From Candidatus Kuenenbacteria bacterium (GTDB lineage: Bacteria; Patescibacteriota; Patescibacteriia; UBA2196; GWA2-42-15): DNA of 39,155 bases. This document shows positions 1 through 7,361 of the stretch, piece after piece. The stretch covers positions 1-39,155 of the forward strand of contig JAAZOM010000017.1 of assembly GCA_012797775.1 (NCBI GenBank), in the 5' to 3' direction. Each line of letters starts with the position of its first letter. Positions within the stretch are counted from its first letter, which is position 1. The translations under genes were made by a program, and so were the position numbers. The notes beneath the pieces were generated by a model. The model was not told the origin of the DNA and ran no database searches. It saw only the letters and a list, made by a program, of their open reading frames with translations.

Positions 1-394
1 CTGCACGCGGCGTCGCTCCTTCAGCCTTGCGGCCATTGAGGAAGATTCTCGACTGCAGCCTCCCGTAGGAGTCTGGGCAGTGTCTCAGTCCCAGTGAGGC
101 GGGTCAGACTTCCATCCCCGCTACTGATCATAGCCTTGGTGAGCTATTACCTCACCAACTAGCTAATCAGACATAGGCCCCTCCCCGAGCACCGGAGTTT
201 TACTCAAAGAACTTTTGATCTTTGAGACCATCGGGAATTATCTCCTCTTTCGAGGAGTTATGCCCGTCTCGGGGGTAGGTTACCAATGTGTTACTCACCC
301 GTTCGCCTTGTTACTCCGAAGAGCACAATCGACTTGCATGCCTTAGACACGCCGCCAGCGTTCATCCTGAGCTAGGATCAAACTCTTAGTAAAA
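1..394 (-). rRNA. rrs: 16S ribosomal RNA, 5' part (cut by the window edge)
   Basis: The minus strand starts near 394 with the conserved AGAGTTTGATC block (386-376) and runs through the CTCCTACGGGAGG block near 60-80 to the window edge, so only about the first 390 nt of the gene are present. Two positions differ from most bacteria: the block after AGAGTTTGATC reads CCTAGCTCAG, and the block after the EUB338 site reads GGCTGCAGTC. Both fit my recollection of Patescibacteria/CPR 16S genes and are the main taxonomic evidence in the window. No intervening sequence is visible in this part. The exact mature 5' end is inferred by alignment to E. coli. Confidence 0.97.
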
Positions 395-716
395 ATTGAG
401 TTTAAATAGCTCTATATATTAAAGGAAGTTACGGAGTAAAAAATTACTCCAACTTCAATTTTCAGGTTAATAGACGTTATAACTATTAAATTGCTAAATT
501 ACAAAAATTTCTAAAAAATTTCTAAAACCTCACACTCCTAAATATATATTCCCCAAGGGGGGATTTGTTAAAGAAAAACAGTAATATTTTGCGCTCAAAA
601 TATCACTGTTTTTCCAACAAGCTTTTTAAATGTACTAATATTGTTTACATATATATTAATTTAAGCGGTTTCTTTTGGAAATGGGCCTCTAGACCTACTT
701 AAGTTCACGTATCTAT
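395..716 (-). other. 16S rRNA leader with a strong hairpin
   Basis: This stretch lies between the rRNA promoter and the mature 16S start and has no gene. It is AT-rich. At 574-613 there is a near-perfect inverted repeat (AAAAACAGT and ATATTTTG arms around a 4-nt loop, one unpaired base) that would form a stem of about 17 bp in the leader. It may be a processing or anti-termination element, or the leader side of the 16S processing structure. I could not recognise a boxA sequence. Confidence 0.5.
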
Positions 717-745
717 ATGATACAGAGTTCAACAAATATTGTCAA
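717..745 (-). promoter_or_regulatory. rRNA operon promoter
   Basis: On the minus strand TTGACA (745-740) is followed after exactly 17 nt by TATCAT (722-717). This is a near-consensus sigma-70-type promoter placed about 320 bp upstream of the 16S gene, so transcription should begin near 710. Confidence 0.8.
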
Positions 746-800
746 GGGTTGCAATTAGGCCCATTTTTTCCACAGTCCGCCCGTTGGCAGATTGGCCAAA

Positions 801-840
801 ATAAAAACCACCCGGATTATTTATCAAGGTGGTTTATTTT
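801..840 (-). terminator. Intrinsic terminator ending the minus-strand RNA-rich operon
   Basis: AAACCACC (805-812) pairs with GGTGGTTT (828-835), and on the minus strand the stem is followed by TTTATTTT. It lies between the last hairpin of the upstream operon and the rRNA promoter, so it should insulate the two. The flanks are nearly symmetric, so it could also act on the plus strand. Confidence 0.65.
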
Positions 841-850
841 CAGCTCCAAA

Positions 851-920
851 GCGGAGGCTAGGAATATTGGCCGCTGTGAGGAGAGAGAAAAACAGCAGTC
901 AATTATTCCCCCGCCTCCGC
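851..920 (-). other. Long hairpin with a CUCUCUCCUC loop (3' end of operon)
   Basis: Nested arms GCGGAGGC/GCCTCCGC, GGAATATTG/CAATTATTCC (one bulge) and GCTGT/ACAGC form a long stem. The apical loop on the minus-strand RNA is pyrimidine-rich (UUUUCUCUCUCCUC). Positions 878-894 are the exact complement, over 17 nt, of the apical loop of the leader hairpin at 7362-7424 of the same predicted transcript. Confidence 0.6.
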
Positions 921-933
921 GCTGAAGCCGGTA

Positions 934-987
934 GAAAAACAAAAATTTTGTGGCGGCTGGTTGGATTTGATTCCAGCCAACCGCCAC
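934..987 (-). terminator. Strong hairpin terminator after the zinc-ribbon gene
   Basis: Inverted repeat 950-964 / 973-987 (GTGGCGG..TGG..TGG arms, one mismatch and one wobble in 15 positions) begins 8 nt after the stop codon of the 995-1291 gene. On the minus strand it is followed by an A4-T5-G-T5 tract. It is likely a terminator or 3'-end stabiliser. Confidence 0.55.
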
Positions 988-994
988 TTTTGTT

Positions 995-1291
995 TCAGGC
1001 GTTTGCCGCAGGTTTTGGCCGGGCGAAAACTAGACACATCTCGGTGTTATTCGGATCACCTGGATAGTCGCCAGCCTCGTCGTAGTCGCGGACGATTTTG
1101 ACCTCCACCTGGTCTAGCGGCAGACCAAACATATCAGCCGCTTCGTCATTGACCATATAGAGATCATCAGCGTCTTCGGCCCAGTAATTTGCCCCGCAAA
1201 CTTGGCAGGTAAAAACATCCTTCCAATTTGTGGGTGGTGGTACCTCGGTCCCGCAAAAGCAAGCGCCTTTCGCGTATTCCTTTTTTGCCAA
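995..1291 (-). CDS. Small zinc-ribbon-like protein of unknown function
   Basis: This gene encodes about 98 residues. The sequence shows CFC near the N-terminus and CQVC about 16 residues later, a pattern that could bind one zinc ion; the rest is acidic (a 'AEDADDLYMVNDEAADMF' stretch) and may bind a partner. A GTG start at 1300 is possible, but it sits on top of the SD. The SD AAGGAGG (1306-1300) is ideally spaced, 8 nt, from the TTG at 1291, so I prefer the TTG start. It is the last gene of the minus-strand AAA+/VWA operon and is followed directly by a strong hairpin. I do not recognise the family; a regulatory or adaptor role is only a guess from the zinc motif and context. Confidence 0.7.
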   Translation of the reverse strand: MAKKEYAKGACFCGTEVPPPTNWKDVFTCQVCGANYWAEDADDLYMVNDEAADMFGLPLDQVEVKIVRDYDEAGDYPGDPNNTEMCLVFARPKPAANA

Positions 1292-1619
1292 GCGCTTCAC
1301 CTCCTTTCGGTTTGGCTTTTCGTAAATTTAAATTTTTAAAGAACAACTCTCTCCTTCACAAAAATTTTGTTTAGCTGATTTTCCAAGTATAAATATTCAA
1401 ACAAAATCTTTGTGAAAGATGCCAATCTCTCCGGCTTCAATTCCATAGAATCAAAGCCAAGGAAATTGGGAGTAAAAGTGCTTTACTCCTTTCTTTTTTG
1501 TGCTAAGCACATTTTTATCTCGGCCACATTTTGGCCTTGATAGCGCCTGTACTTTTGGCGCTTTTGAGAAAGAACATATTTTCTTCCTTACCCGACAAAT
1601 GACAACATTTAAATATCAT
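1292..1619 (-). other. Hairpin-rich intergenic RNA with GGAGAGAG motifs and possible micro-ORFs
   Basis: No certain gene lies here. On the minus strand GCC-GGAGAGATT-GGC (1435-1421) is followed by an 18-bp arm pair with one mismatch (TTCACAAAGATTTTGTTT against its complement, 26-nt spacer), and then GGAGAGAG at 1354-1347. Another stem, GGAGTAAA/TTTACTCC (1469-1489), would hide the SD-like AAAGGAG. Possible micro-ORFs are 1446-1336 (36 aa, MELKPERLASFTKILF...) and 1577-1515 (20 aa, MFFLKSAKSTGAIKAKMWPR, with AAGGA upstream). The repeat arms fall inside the 36-aa frame, which argues for RNA structure rather than protein. I leave both possibilities open. Confidence 0.4.
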
Positions 1620-1905
1620 TTGTCCTAGAGTGGTAGGAATGGCGCGGTTCTTGTCGCGCTTCAGGGCGGATCTGTCGGATCCGGAGAGCAGGTTTCCCCG
1701 TTTATTCTAGGGGCGCCTTACAACCTTTTTTCAATTGGAGGGTTATCCCTTGTCTCAAACCCTTTATCCAATCGCCTCGGCTTAGCCTATCCAGCTCATC
1801 CCTAGCTGGTTTGGCCCTCGCTTGATCCGAGGTTATCTTTAGGTCAGACCGTCTACAAATTGTCTGACTCAAGCAGGAATTCAAACGAGCCTGCTGTAAA
1901 TAATC
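1620..1905 (-). ncRNA. Candidate structured RNA between the 413-aa gene and the zinc-ribbon gene
   Basis: On the minus strand this 285-nt gene-free stretch contains many local helices: AGCAGG/CCTGCT, GTCAGAC/GTCTGAC, an outer CCTCGG/CCGAGG helix enclosing GCC/GGC and CCAGCT/AGCTGG, ATTGG-GGGTT/AACCC-CCAAT, GGATC/GATCC, GCGCG/CGCGC, and GACAAATGA/TCATTTGTC at its 3' end. The density and nesting of helices, and a GC content above that of the neighbouring AT-rich spacers, suggest a folded RNA domain. It matches none of tmRNA, RNase P RNA, SRP RNA or a riboswitch that I can recognise. Confidence 0.5.
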
Positions 1906-3147
1906 TCACCGCTCGTGGTACTCGTCAGCGACCAGACGCTTAAAACCCTGTGGGCTTGCGTCCAATGGGTTCTCCTCGCCACCACCGCGATCCCAGGCGG
2001 CGGCGATGACGTTGCCAGCTTCGTCCCAATCGAGGTTGAGGTGAAACACCTCTTCCTCACCATCCACCATTTCCACGGCATGGAAATGGTGAACTTCAAA
2101 ACCTTTTTCCCCGAGCCATTGGATCAGCTCACGAAAGGTTTTTTTATTTGTGTTCGTCGCGTCAAACCTGTGACGCATGACGAACAGGTTGGGAATGGGG
2201 TCGCCGGGCTGCAGAAAAATTTCCCGCTCCCCACCGTCAATAATAATTTTGACGGCTTTTTTCTGCCTCAGGGCCTCCTCGATAAAAGGAAGAGTCTCCT
2301 CGGCAAAATTTAACCCCATCCAGCGGCCGGGAATGGAAAATCCTCCGCCGTGGACATATCTGTCGTCGCCAATCCGGTCACCGGAGGTATAATAATTAAC
2401 CTCCACAACCGGTTGGTTGACCCAAATATTTTTTCCATCTGACATCATCTGGAAATTGGCGTCAACCGCCTCCTTCCACGTGATTGCCAGATTTTTTTTA
2501 TTGGGACCAACTGCCAATGAATCGGCAGCCAAGGTTTGTCCCAACATGATCACCTTCTTACCGTTCACCACCGAGGGCTTCACGGGAAAACCCCGCCCTC
2601 CAAAAGAAAAAACATTACTGTCCAAAATCAACTCCTGAAGGTACATGTAACACACCTCCTTTGGTTGATTTGCAGACAGCCTACCCCACTTTTCGGCAAA
2701 TTCAACGACTGCTTTTACACAGTCATTGAAATTGCCCTTAATCTTTCCCTTGACACCGTAGGGGCCGGCTATGTCAAAGTTTCCCTCCAGGGTTTCGTGG
2801 TTCAGCTTGACCGGAATCAATCTCCAGTCAGGCCAGAACCTGTCAAAATCTTCGGTTTTAGCAACCGAAAGATTTTGTTCAAAAACTATTCCGGGTTGAG
2901 TCGGCGTTTTGCCAAACGCCTCCTCATATTTTTCAATCCAGATCGGTCTTGGAAAAACCGAACTGGAAGTTTCAGGAATCTCGCAGACTATGTCTGCAAA
3001 ATTCCTCAGAAAATCATCAGGCCATTCATATGACCCGTGATTATCATAATGAGCTGCATAGTAGCAGCCTTTTTTAAAGACCCCGTGGCCGGAGTTATCT
3101 CTCCAGCCCATGAAGGTCTTTCTTGCAAAAATTAAAAAACCATACAT
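1906..3147 (-). CDS. Conserved-looking hypothetical protein, 413 aa, in the AAA+/VWA operon
   Basis: I do not recognise this protein. It begins at an ATG with SD AAGGAGG 4-5 nt upstream, just behind a small TTGCC-GAAA-GGCAA hairpin. It is soluble-looking, with no signal peptide or membrane segment. It is rich in aromatic residues and glycine, with motifs such as GGRGFPVKPSV, YVHGGGFSIPGRWMG and an HFHAVE stretch followed by an acidic C-terminal part (FHLNLDWDEAGNVIAAAWD). Composition and codon choice resemble the neighbouring ATPase and VWA genes. It is flanked by hairpin-rich spacers of 210 and 615 nt. In MoxR/VWA systems third genes are often substrates or partners of the ATPase, so a client or effector role is possible but is inference from position only. 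Confidence 0.8.
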   Translation of the reverse strand: MYGFLIFARKTFMGWRDNSGHGVFKKGCYYAAHYDNHGSYEWPDDFLRNFADIVCEIPETSSSVFPRPIWIEKYEEAFGKTPTQPGIVFEQNLSVAKTEDFDRFWPDWRLIPVKLNHETLEGNFDIAGPYGVKGKIKGNFNDCVKAVVEFAEKWGRLSANQPKEVCYMYLQELILDSNVFSFGGRGFPVKPSVVNGKKVIMLGQTLAADSLAVGPNKKNLAITWKEAVDANFQMMSDGKNIWVNQPVVEVNYYTSGDRIGDDRYVHGGGFSIPGRWMGLNFAEETLPFIEEALRQKKAVKIIIDGGEREIFLQPGDPIPNLFVMRHRFDATNTNKKTFRELIQWLGEKGFEVHHFHAVEMVDGEEEVFHLNLDWDEAGNVIAAAWDRGGGEENPLDASPQGFKRLVADEYHER

Positions 3148-3356
3148 ACTTCCTCCTTGCCTTTCGGCAAAAAGATTTTTCCGGAATCCGTCCGGTCCGG
3201 TCCGCCTTGGGCGGAGTTGTTAAAGAACGATTTTTATTTTCTTTCATCCGCCTACTGCTGTATTGCGCACCGGAGAGAGTTATGTACAAACAAAACAGTA
3301 GGCGAGTGAAAGAAAGGAAATCAGCAAAAAGCGCGGCGCTGATTTCCTTCCAGGTT
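3148..3356 (-). other. Intergenic hairpins between the 158-aa and 413-aa genes
   Basis: Hairpin 1 (3316-3347) has perfect 10-bp arms GGAAATCAGC/GCTGATTTCC and on the minus strand is followed by TTTCTTTC, a weak terminator or processing stem. Hairpin 2 (3241-3312) pairs CTTTCA and CGCCTACTG with CAGTAGGCG and TGAAAG; its loop carries the pyrimidine motif AACUCUCUCCGG, complementary to the GGAGAGAGTT and CCGGAGAGA sites at 1345-1354 and 1426-1434. Small GC-rich stems precede the SD of the 413-aa gene. Confidence 0.5.
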
Positions 3357-3833
3357 TTACCACGGGCACCGGTCAGTGACAGTGCCGTCCACAACCGGTT
3401 CGCATCCCCAGATCAGGGCATGGTTCGCCCAGAAAACCGAGGACGCTGGTGTAGCATTCCGATCCCATGGCTCGGGTTCGGATAAGTTTCCCACGAAGGC
3501 GGTGATCAAAATATATCCGCCGAGATCCTCTGCCTTCTTGAGGATGACGACGACACTCGAGCACTCTTCCGGCTCGCGATTGACCACGAACCGAGAGAGT
3601 CCAAAGCGTTTGGTCCTCTGCGCATACACAATCTGGTCACCCGGCCCGGTGGCGACGCAGATTGAGTGACCGATGGGGTGGCCGAACTCGACCACCTCTT
3701 TGAGAAAGTCTCTCCCGCCGGAGCTGATTTTGTTCAGCGCCTCCGGCAAAATCGGAACGACTTCCTCGTGGAGGTGGGAGCTATGCCGGTCGTAGACCGG
3801 CTCGCCACTCCTCAATGTTCCGACCCAATCCAT
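3357..3833 (-). CDS. Small uncharacterised protein, 158 aa
   Basis: It starts at an ATG with SD AAAGGAGG 5 nt upstream. The C-terminal half holds blocks RFVVNREPEECSSVVVILKK, GGYILITAFVGN, EPEPWDRNATPASSVFW and NHALIWG. From memory, the combination of a polar 'NREPE' strand, a hydrophobic 'ILKK..LITAF' hairpin and 'EPWD..NAT..FW.NHAL' marks a family of small proteins found sporadically in bacteria and mobile elements, but I cannot give it a reliable name. The alternating strand pattern would be compatible with a small RNase-like (BECR) fold; this is a guess without catalytic proof. It follows a 29-codon SD-led ORF and a hairpin-rich spacer. Confidence 0.75.
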   Translation of the reverse strand: MDWVGTLRSGEPVYDRHSSHLHEEVVPILPEALNKISSGGRDFLKEVVEFGHPIGHSICVATGPGDQIVYAQRTKRFGLSRFVVNREPEECSSVVVILKKAEDLGGYILITAFVGNLSEPEPWDRNATPASSVFWANHALIWGCEPVVDGTVTDRCPW

Positions 3834-3984
3834 TTGGGCCTCCTTTCTGGGTTGCTTTTTTGTTTTGGTTATCTAAATTCCTCTCTAAAATCATCTAAAA
3901 ATTTTTAAATAATTTTAGAGAACAGAGAACGTGAGAGTTGCGATTAACACGTTCTCTTTGAGTGTGGGGGGGCGGGTCCCTCAT
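3834..3984 (-). CDS. Possible tiny ORF (29 aa) with a strong SD, overlapping two hairpins
   Basis: The ATG at 3984 is preceded by AAAAAAGGAGGTGTCAC, a strong SD, and the frame runs to TAG at 3895 (starts MRDPPPHTQRERVNR). The coding part overlaps the inverted repeat GAGAACGTG/CACGTTCTC (3924-3955) and the adjacent CTCTAAAAT/ATTTTAGAG repeat near 3881-3920. These may fold and make this a regulatory leader for the following 158-aa gene instead of a functional peptide. The SD is the main support. Confidence 0.3.
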
Positions 3985-4274
3985 GTGACACCTCCTTTTT
4001 TCATGCTATCCGCCTAGATATCAGCCAATTATTTGGCTTGTATCTAGAGCTTCCGGGATCAGACCGGGGAAAGACAACAAGGTGGGTTTGATGTCCGCCT
4101 GCGCCGGAATGGGAAATTGCAGGGATAAGCAAGACCACGCTTCATGCTCATCGTTGACTTCTTTCCGCCAGTGCCAGACAGATATTGCGAAGTCAAAAGA
4201 TATCTGTCTGGTGCACGGTGGGATGTGAATTGACCAAAATATTGAGCGCCGCTCCCAAACGGTCTTTTTTTATC
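3985..4274 (-). ncRNA. Candidate structured intergenic RNA with two long hairpins
   Basis: No long gene is visible. Hairpin 4171-4216 pairs CCAGACAGATAT with ATATCTGTCTGG (12 bp, extended to about 15 bp by GTG/CAC past a 2-nt bulge). Hairpin 4014-4047 pairs CTAGATA with TATCTAG around an inner AGCCAA/TTGGCT stem. Other GC-rich segments surround them. The helices sit between the 89-aa gene and the SD of the tiny ORF at 3984, so they are part of the operon mRNA or are processed from it. Confidence 0.45.
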
Positions 4275-4541
4275 TCAATATCTATGTGAACAGCGATTAG
4301 TAACTTCGATTCGTCCGTACCAGAACCGAATATAATCTACTGTCCTTGGCGTTTTATTAGCGCGCCACCGCCAGCCTTTTCGGAGCAACCCGTCTGCCCA
4401 CATCCCGAAGGATATTTTTGTCGCCTCGGCAGCTAGCGCCACAAGCTTATGACCGCAAAAAAATACAGCAGAGCGGTACTTGTGGTTGCCATCAGTGGTT
4501 GGCCACAATGGGTTTTGTGACCAAGGCGGCGATCTTGTCAT
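4275..4541 (-). CDS. Small basic protein, 88 aa, unknown
   Basis: The ATG at 4541 has SD GGAG 8 nt upstream (inside an AAAGGAGAG copy of the recurring purine motif); an in-frame GTG lies one codon earlier. The protein is basic and aromatic (GMWADGLLRKGWRWRANK, VDYIRFWYGRIEV). The first 19 residues look less protein-like than the next frame over, which reads MCDDKIAALVTKPIVANH before a stop, so a sequencing error or a frameshift near 4490 is possible. No domain is recognised. It follows the VWA gene by 134 nt. Confidence 0.45.
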   Translation of the reverse strand: MTRSPPWSQNPLWPTTDGNHKYRSAVFFCGHKLVALAAEATKISFGMWADGLLRKGWRWRANKTPRTVDYIRFWYGRIEVTNRCSHRY

Positions 4542-4675
4542 CACACACTCTCCTTTCTGGTTAGTTTTTGTTTTTATATTTATTTCTTAAAAACCATCAA
4601 TTAATTCAAAATGAAATTAATAGCTTTTAAGATGAGACGAGCGAATAGTGTGCCTATCGCTCATCTCAAATAGTG

Positions 4676-6082
4676 CTAGAACTTTTCCACCCCGACTCCG
4701 CCCGTGCTTTGGGCGAATTTTACGAGTCCGGGATTGGCGACTTCCATCGCGAATCCGTGGACCCGAGTTCCGGGGATTTCCGACGACTTCAAGCCATTGA
4801 TCGAGGTGTCCTCGTCGGTCAGGACAACGATTTCCGGGCGATACAACGCTGCTCCGGATTTAACCGCTTCCTCGATCATCTTGTGCGCTGACCGGACAGC
4901 CGCTGCAATATCCGTGCCGCCGCCAGAGAAATTTTTGCTCATGAATTTTTTTATGAGCTCACGAGCTTCTTCTGGCGTGGAGGCATGGTCTGCTTTAGTC
5001 AGGTCGGTGTCAAAGACACTCAACCAGACCTCGGCGTCACCGGAAATAACGGCTTTGAGGCGGTTCATCACCACCCCAGAGGCCTTCCAGTGTTTTTTGC
5101 CGTCCATCGATCCGGAGCCGTCGAGCAGGATAAAAATCGCCTGCTTCTTCTCATTACGAGTGACGCGCTCACGAACCGGCAGTTGCCCGGTAACGGCCTT
5201 GTACAAAAAGTATGACGGATTTTCTTGCCGCAGGGCCCAGGCCGTTTTGGGCACGCGTTGGAGCTCACCGAGGTGGCGGATGGGCCGCTGGTGGACCTCA
5301 TCACCAGTGGGGTCAGGTTCAATATCTCTCCTTTTCCTGACCTGCATCTTGGTGAATTGGTCCAGCTTGCGGGAGATATCGAGCATCACCCGCTTGTCTG
5401 ACCCGGCGACCAGATCCTCGGCAATTTTCAGGCTTTTCAGCCCTTGGTTGCCTTGACGCTGGCCGTCCTGCTCCGTCACCATTTCGTGGTTTTCTCCATT
5501 GGGGTCGAGCATATCCAGCTCTTCCTCACTCAAGGAGTCAACCATTTCCATGGTCTCTTGGAGCTCCTCCGCCACCCCTTCAGGGCGGTCGGTCTCGGAA
5601 AAAATCGGCAATGGCTCGCCACCTTCGCCGCCACCCTGCCCGCCTTGCTTCTTAGAAAGGAGCTTTAGCAGACTCATGGCTTGCTCCAGCGGAGAGCCAC
5701 CCGGAAACTGATTGAGGTCAATCGCCTGCAAAAAATCGCAGACGTTTTGGTGATACCTCAGTTGCTCCCGGGTCCTGCCCTCAACCGCCTCAAAGCGATT
5801 TTTGGTCGCGATTTCTTTTTTCTTCCCCTGGCTGTCGCGACCTGTGTACTTCCAGTAGCCAGAGGAGTCAGCGGCTGGCAGACTTTCTTCCACCCTTTGC
5901 CGCACCACCTGCTGGTAGTGTGAAGGCGGATTGATTGTCCCGCCTGCCGCGAGGTTGCAGAGGTCGGCCACTAAATCACGCGAGAAGCCGCTCAAGCCGA
6001 CCTTTTGAGCCGCTTCTTTCATCTCACTCCCAGAAGGAGGGATGTACGTCGCCGAGGGCGACGTGCGGAATGTGTAATGCAT
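4676..6082 (-). CDS. VWA (MIDAS) domain protein, ViaA/CoxE/CobT-like partner of the AAA+ ATPase
   Basis: This gene encodes about 468 aa. The long N-terminal half is helical and polar, followed by a glycine-rich segment (GGQGGGEGGE, near residue 160) and an acidic linker (SEEELDMLDPNGE). The C-terminal 155 residues are a von Willebrand A domain with a complete MIDAS: DGSGS after the first strand, the GGGTD threonine loop and LTDED. This order, acidic middle then C-terminal VWA, is that of ViaA, CoxE and CobT-type proteins, which work with MoxR-family ATPases. A frame extends up to 6118, but SD AAAGGAGG 5 nt before the ATG at 6082 decides the start and leaves a 19-nt gap to the ATPase gene, so the two are co-translated. 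VWA proteins also include the Ro60/Rsr RNA-binding family, but I see no TROVE domain here. Confidence 0.88.
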   Translation of the reverse strand: MHYTFRTSPSATYIPPSGSEMKEAAQKVGLSGFSRDLVADLCNLAAGGTINPPSHYQQVVRQRVEESLPAADSSGYWKYTGRDSQGKKKEIATKNRFEAVEGRTREQLRYHQNVCDFLQAIDLNQFPGGSPLEQAMSLLKLLSKKQGGQGGGEGGEPLPIFSETDRPEGVAEELQETMEMVDSLSEEELDMLDPNGENHEMVTEQDGQRQGNQGLKSLKIAEDLVAGSDKRVMLDISRKLDQFTKMQVRKRRDIEPDPTGDEVHQRPIRHLGELQRVPKTAWALRQENPSYFLYKAVTGQLPVRERVTRNEKKQAIFILLDGSGSMDGKKHWKASGVVMNRLKAVISGDAEVWLSVFDTDLTKADHASTPEEARELIKKFMSKNFSGGGTDIAAAVRSAHKMIEEAVKSGAALYRPEIVVLTDEDTSINGLKSSEIPGTRVHGFAMEVANPGLVKFAQSTGGVGVEKF

Positions 6083-6101
6083 ATCGCCCTCCTTTGGGGG
6101 G

Positions 6102-7187
6102 TTAAATTCTTGTCGCATTCAAGGCCGCAGTTTGGGCCTCGGTGATCTTTTGGGCCACCGATTCCCTCAACTGCTTCCGACGCTCGGACAGGCCATCGGT
6201 GATCTTCAAACCGGCTACCCTGTCCTGTAACCCGGTCAGCCGTTTTGCCATCTGCAGGAGCTTGATTGGCGACGAAGAAATCTCGTCCCACTCCTGCATC
6301 AGGCCACGCATTTCGGCCTCGGCCTCGGCCAGCCGTTTTTCAGCGGCGGCGCGCTCATAAGCGGCCTCGAGTTCCTGACGGATATTCTCCGCCAGTCCTT
6401 CAAGACCATCAATGAACTTCAGGTCGATCAGGTCTTCCTTCTCGACTTTCTGCCCACCGCGCAGAGCGGCCGCGGATTTCACGACCGACAAAGCATACAC
6501 CGCCGACCGCGGGGAAATCGGCTGATCACCCTCGCCCGCCTTGGCCATTATCTCGGCCAGGACTCCCATGGAGCCGTTCAGGTCTGCCCCAGACAAAAAC
6601 GGGGTGACCTTCGTGAACAGGGCCAAATAGTCCTGGGCCGAATAGGAATTCCACCGCACGTTTAACTGCAATGGAAACCTCTCAACCAAGGCTTTTGCCG
6701 CGGGGCCCAGATCCTCAATTTCTTGAGGATCTTTGTTCGTGATCGCGATGATCACCTTGGTCTTCATCGCGAACATTTGGGTCCCCTTGCGGAGCTTGCG
6801 TGCCGTGAGGGTATCTTTCAGCGCCAGCAGCACGCTTGCCGGCGCATCAAACATTTCCTCGAAAACCGCAAATGGTTTTGCGAGGAATGAATTCTCCGGA
6901 TGGTACAAAAGTACCTTGTCACGATCCAAAGCGGCAAAGTCCAATCCACCCCACAGCGTGGCCTCGTCCATACCCTCACCAAATGACTGGACGAATATAT
7001 CCAGTTCATTGGCAACGCATTCCAAAGCCGCTTGGACCATTTCACTTTTGCCATGTCCTCCTGGTCCCCAGAGGAGCACGTTTTTGCCCGACTCGATTGC
7101 TAGCGCGAGGATTCGGGCGATCTCCTCACACCGGATGAACCGCTTGGACAGAGCGGTCAAAATTTTTTCATACAAATTGGTGGCCAT
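6102..7187 (-). CDS. MoxR-family AAA+ ATPase
   Basis: This gene encodes 361 aa. Walker A is GPGGHGKS at residues 41-48; a Walker B-like FAVFEEMFDAP segment follows, then a polar sensor-1 strand (IIAITNKDP) and a helical lid. The last 90 residues are a charged coiled-coil-like region. This is the RavA/MoxR/CobS class, hexameric ATPases that remodel or insert metal into client proteins together with a VWA partner, which is the next gene. A frame opens at 7253, but SD AAAGGAGG 6 nt before the ATG at 7187 fixes the start. The missing extra domains of RavA make it a minimal MoxR. Its mRNA is preceded by about 1 kb of structured leader. Confidence 0.9.
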   Translation of the reverse strand: MATNLYEKILTALSKRFIRCEEIARILALAIESGKNVLLWGPGGHGKSEMVQAALECVANELDIFVQSFGEGMDEATLWGGLDFAALDRDKVLLYHPENSFLAKPFAVFEEMFDAPASVLLALKDTLTARKLRKGTQMFAMKTKVIIAITNKDPQEIEDLGPAAKALVERFPLQLNVRWNSYSAQDYLALFTKVTPFLSGADLNGSMGVLAEIMAKAGEGDQPISPRSAVYALSVVKSAAALRGGQKVEKEDLIDLKFIDGLEGLAENIRQELEAAYERAAAEKRLAEAEAEMRGLMQEWDEISSSPIKLLQMAKRLTGLQDRVAGLKITDGLSERRKQLRESVAQKITEAQTAALNATRI

Positions 7188-7317
7188 CACTGGCCTCCTT
7201 TCTTCTCTTTGAGCTTGAGCGCTTGGCCTCGGCTTCATTAGGGGCCGATCCAACCGTGCACTCCTCGCAGTCTTGTTGGCCGCGAATCACCCAGGAATCA
7301 TCTGTGCCTATCCACAA
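7168..7317 (-). CDS. Possible small CxxC protein (49 aa) overlapping the ATPase start
   Basis: In another frame of the minus strand an ORF from TTG 7317 (or TTG 7338) ends at TGA 7168, overlapping the first 20 nt of the ATPase gene. It reads as a plausible peptide with DCEEC near residue 16-20 and a basic tail (KRSSSKRRKEAS). Its GC content matches the operon genes and not the AT-rich leader. The SD is weak (AAGGA about 14 nt upstream). It could be translationally coupled to the ATPase. Confidence 0.35.
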   Translation of the reverse strand: MWIGTDDSWVIRGQQDCEECTVGSAPNEAEAKRSSSKRRKEASDGHQFV

Positions 7318-7361
7318 ATGCCCTGATTTTCCTTCCAAGCCGGATTAGGCGGCTGTTAATT

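Noticed and set aside
1915-2313. Plus-strand frame of 132 codons
   Set aside because: It is antisense to the 413-aa gene and has no ribosome site.
3095-3394. Minus-strand frame upstream of the 413-aa gene
   Set aside because: It overlaps that gene's start in another frame, runs through two hairpins and has no proper SD.
4704-5456. A 250-codon plus-strand open frame
   Set aside because: It lies antisense to the VWA gene, has serine/arginine-rich low-quality composition and no SD; it is a shadow frame.
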